A stretch of DNA of 21,371 nucleotides from Lingula anatina. Its lineage: Eukaryota; Brachiopoda; Lingulata; Lingulida; Lingulidae. Below are positions 18,763-21,371 of this stretch, in pieces (position 1 is the stretch's first letter; each line of letters begins with the position of its first letter). A program made the translations under genes and the position numbers. The stretch is from positions 460,792-482,162 of the forward strand of contig NW_019773992.1 of the NCBI RefSeq assembly GCF_001039355.2. The letters run 5' to 3'. The notes beneath the pieces are model-generated. The model did no database searches, was not told the origin of the DNA, and saw only the letters and a program-made list of their open reading frames with translations.

Positions 18763-21371
18763 CACATGATCAACTTTATGTGAACAGTTGCAGCCTCTAC
18801 ATTATGAAATATTTGTTGTTAATTGATATAAAACTAGTTTTATTTTTTTTTTTGTAAGCAATAATTATTTTTAAATATTAGTGGATAGCATGATTTCTTT
18901 TTTATTTGAATGGAAAATCCTGTTTTTAAAACTTCTTGCGGTATGTTTCATCTTCCTGTTCATGACTTTGCTTTTGAGATGAGTAGGTGAAATAAAGGGC
19001 CCAGTGTGTCAGTGTATAAGTCTTCAAATAACATACATGTCTTCATGTATGTAAGCAACTTTGTCAATTCTGTGAACAGATTATCTAGTCTATTGAACAA
19101 TTATCTTGTATGATATTTTTTATGATGTTAAATGCAAGCAAACAAAATCTTTGGCAGTTACCTTTGTCTCAGTGCAATTCATGATTAAAACAGAGATGCA
19201 CTCAGAGAGGCCAGACCTCCATCAAGGTAGCTCAGTTCTCATTATTTACTAATTTTAATTAATCAATTAAAATTAAATAATGGATCAATGGAATCAAAGC
19301 AGTTGTAAGTTTGGTACTCTCTGACTTTTCTGGAAATTTTAATTAAAATCTGCCCATATCCTTTTGAGTGAAGCCATCAATTAACTTACCAACAAAGGCA
19401 AAAATATAACCTCCTTGGCAGAGGTAACAATGGTAGTTAAAACTTTTGTTGTTTGCAATTGTCAATAAATTTTGTCATACAATTGTTCATACCAAGTGCA
19501 TTATGTCAGCATTTTTTTGTTATCAATTTATTTAGAAACTTAGAATGTTAAATATGGCCAAGGATATCATGCCAAGAATGCACAACCTATTTGTATTGCA
19601 TTGTTAAAAAGTTCTTAGATGTACATTCCAGTTTTGTAACATGAGCATTTTCTTGTATTGATATAATACATGTATTTTTTTTGTCATATTTAATAAATAT
19701 TAAAAAATGAATTAGACCATATTATTTCTCATGAGTTTTTATGAAATGTTATAGATATTTAATATGTACAAGACTACGACTGTAAAGGGACACCTACACT
19801 GGGCAAATTATTAGGCAATTCAGGCAAATTAATAGTCATTTAATGCAGTCCAAGCACTGTTCACTTGCATGACGTAACATTTCAACTTTTTACCAACTAT
19901 GCAATTTGAATGGGGTGGACTTCACATTGATGCAGTGCTATAGATATAATTCGCAAGACCTCCCAAAAATCATCCCATATATTTTTGATGATAACTTGAT
20001 ATTACAGTCAAAATATTTGCTCAATCTGTTTTTTTTTTTCTGCTCAAATCAAACCTTACACATTCAGTTAATAACATCTGAAAATTTAAATGGAGGTTAC
20101 TTTCATAACGGACCAAGATATTGCATATGAATAAAAAGTTTATTCTAACAGCTATTCATTTCATATCATTTTATCAAGTAGCAAAATAATTTAGGAAAAT
20201 CAGCGACCAGTCTTGCAGATTATGTGCAAATAGGTGAATAAAAGATCGCGGTCATTATTTTTGAAACTCGATACAATTTTGGATTCTATTTATTTATTTA
20301 TCGAGGGATATAATTATTACTTTTAATATAAATACTGGGCAAGCTGTAGACAGGTTTAAGAAATAGTATGGCTATTATAAATCTACTGTCTCTGCTCAGG
20401 CTGTTTGACACGTCACTTGGTCCAATGGAAAAAAGTGGAACAATAAATACTTGAAACATCGAGTTGCAAACAACTAAAATATATAGCGTTTGATTGATTG
20501 ATTGATTGATGCTTCTTCAATAATGTTTCTTAATCATTATAATTTAAACTGCCTATGTTTTCAAATTTTGCAGGAAAAATTGAAATGGAGAAAGGGGCAT
20601 TTACTTGTACCAAATATAGGCTAACACCGTCCAGTCAGGTTATATTTCCTACTTAGCTAGCGCTTTTATTTTGTCAAGAATGCTTCTCAGTGAATACTAC
20701 TAACTTTCGTATTTTTTTCAAGTTAAACGGCTTTTTAAATTTGGAAATTAAAACACGTATAACTAATTTTATTCTGTGTTGACAATAAAATCCACTCAGC
20801 AACACGCTGATAACCATCATTTTATGGAAGCGAATGCACGTATATTGTAAACAGCAATAACCTATCAATCCAACATACTACACCAATATGACATTTGTCA
20901 CTGAAGAGATTTCTGATTTTGGCCTTAATGTGTGCAGTATGTGTGATCGCGTGCCAAACTTCTGCAGTTGTGCAGTTGTGCACGAGCTGCTGCATTTGAA
21001 AAAGAATCCTACTAACCATATGATTTGTAACATTTTAAAATTACAAGCAACAAAGTATATCCCCATGGCATGAGGTCGTCGGGCCGATTGCACATTTCTG
21101 CAAGATAAAAGCTTTATCATGGGCCTAATCACCTTGTTGATGAAAAGAAAAAATAAATAAATGAATAAAGCTAAAATTTCATCTATAAAGAAAAACTTTT
21201 ATACGAAGTTTAAGTTGATCTTTATATATGTATTTTTTGCTTTATTTATTTATTAGCAAAAGCGACGCGTCGCCCTCAGGCCAACGCGCAGAACAGATCT
21301 CGACGAGTCTTACGAGCGGTCGAGATATTCTCCGTAATTAGTTCTTTTTTTTTTTTTTTTTTTTCAAATTG
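18763..21371. other. Region downstream of the transposon, no gene recognised
   Basis: Sequence originally adjacent to the elongase 3' end starts here; AATAAA at 18991-18996 is a candidate for the pre-insertion poly(A) site. No coding exon is supported in the rest. Landmarks are hairpins at 19031-19052 (acatacatg / catgtatgt) and 19251-19274 (10-bp arms, 4-nt loop), (TGAT)5 at 20491-20510, and a CG-dense patch from about 21260 with the 12-bp palindrome gcgacgcgtcgc (21262-21273). A T run (21345-21364) follows near the window end. Confidence 0.45.

Noticed and set aside
20878-21132. Overlapping open frames on both strands near the right end
   Set aside because: They are mirror frames over the same DNA, with no family motif or splice pattern favouring either.

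Overview
The window is nuclear DNA from an animal. Genes are split by GT-AG introns, the intergenic and intronic DNA is AT-rich, poly(A) hexamers are present, and three genes encode clearly metazoan proteins. Gene content and style suggest a marine invertebrate; I cannot fix the phylum (a mollusc or another bilaterian invertebrate is plausible). All exon models below are my own, built from splice sites, reading phase and remembered family motifs, without transcripts. LAYOUT: (1) 1-467 is a foldback/MITE-like element with 80-bp inverted termini, reaching the left window edge. (2) 1671-3726 is the gene for cytosolic ribosomal protein eS10 (RPS10, + strand): a short 5'-TOP noncoding exon and five coding exons, 161 aa. 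(3) 5160-8108 (- strand) is an ELOVL-type very-long-chain fatty acid elongase in seven coding exons, 279 aa. (4) 9230-9830 is a CpG-richer stretch with outward-facing splice donors on both strands, the likely shared promoter region and 5' noncoding exons of two divergent elongase genes. (5) 11736-15282 (+ strand) is a second elongase, closest to ELOVL4, in which the exon for the last two membrane helices is present twice in tandem (6A and 6B), in the same phase and separated by 59 nt. (6) 15456-18757 is an intact-looking 3.3-kb DNA transposon with perfect 31-bp terminal inverted repeats, a 5-bp target-site duplication and an internal 211/212-bp tandem array of nearly eight units. It sits only 173 bp past the elongase stop codon. 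(7) 18763-21371 has no gene I can support. The two elongases are head-to-head paralogues: their coding exon sizes match almost exactly (188/188, 84/81, 57+115=172/172, 128/128 nt), so the pair arose by inverted duplication and later diverged in the 3' exons and by one intron. Both keep the complete ELOVL catalytic motif set, so both should be active condensing enzymes of the ER elongation cycle. The most interesting observation is the tandem 6A/6B exon pair, which predicts mutually exclusive isoforms of one elongase differing exactly in the TM6-TM7 segment thought to help set acyl chain length. Second is the transposon that probably interrupts, or supplies, the 3' end of the same gene.
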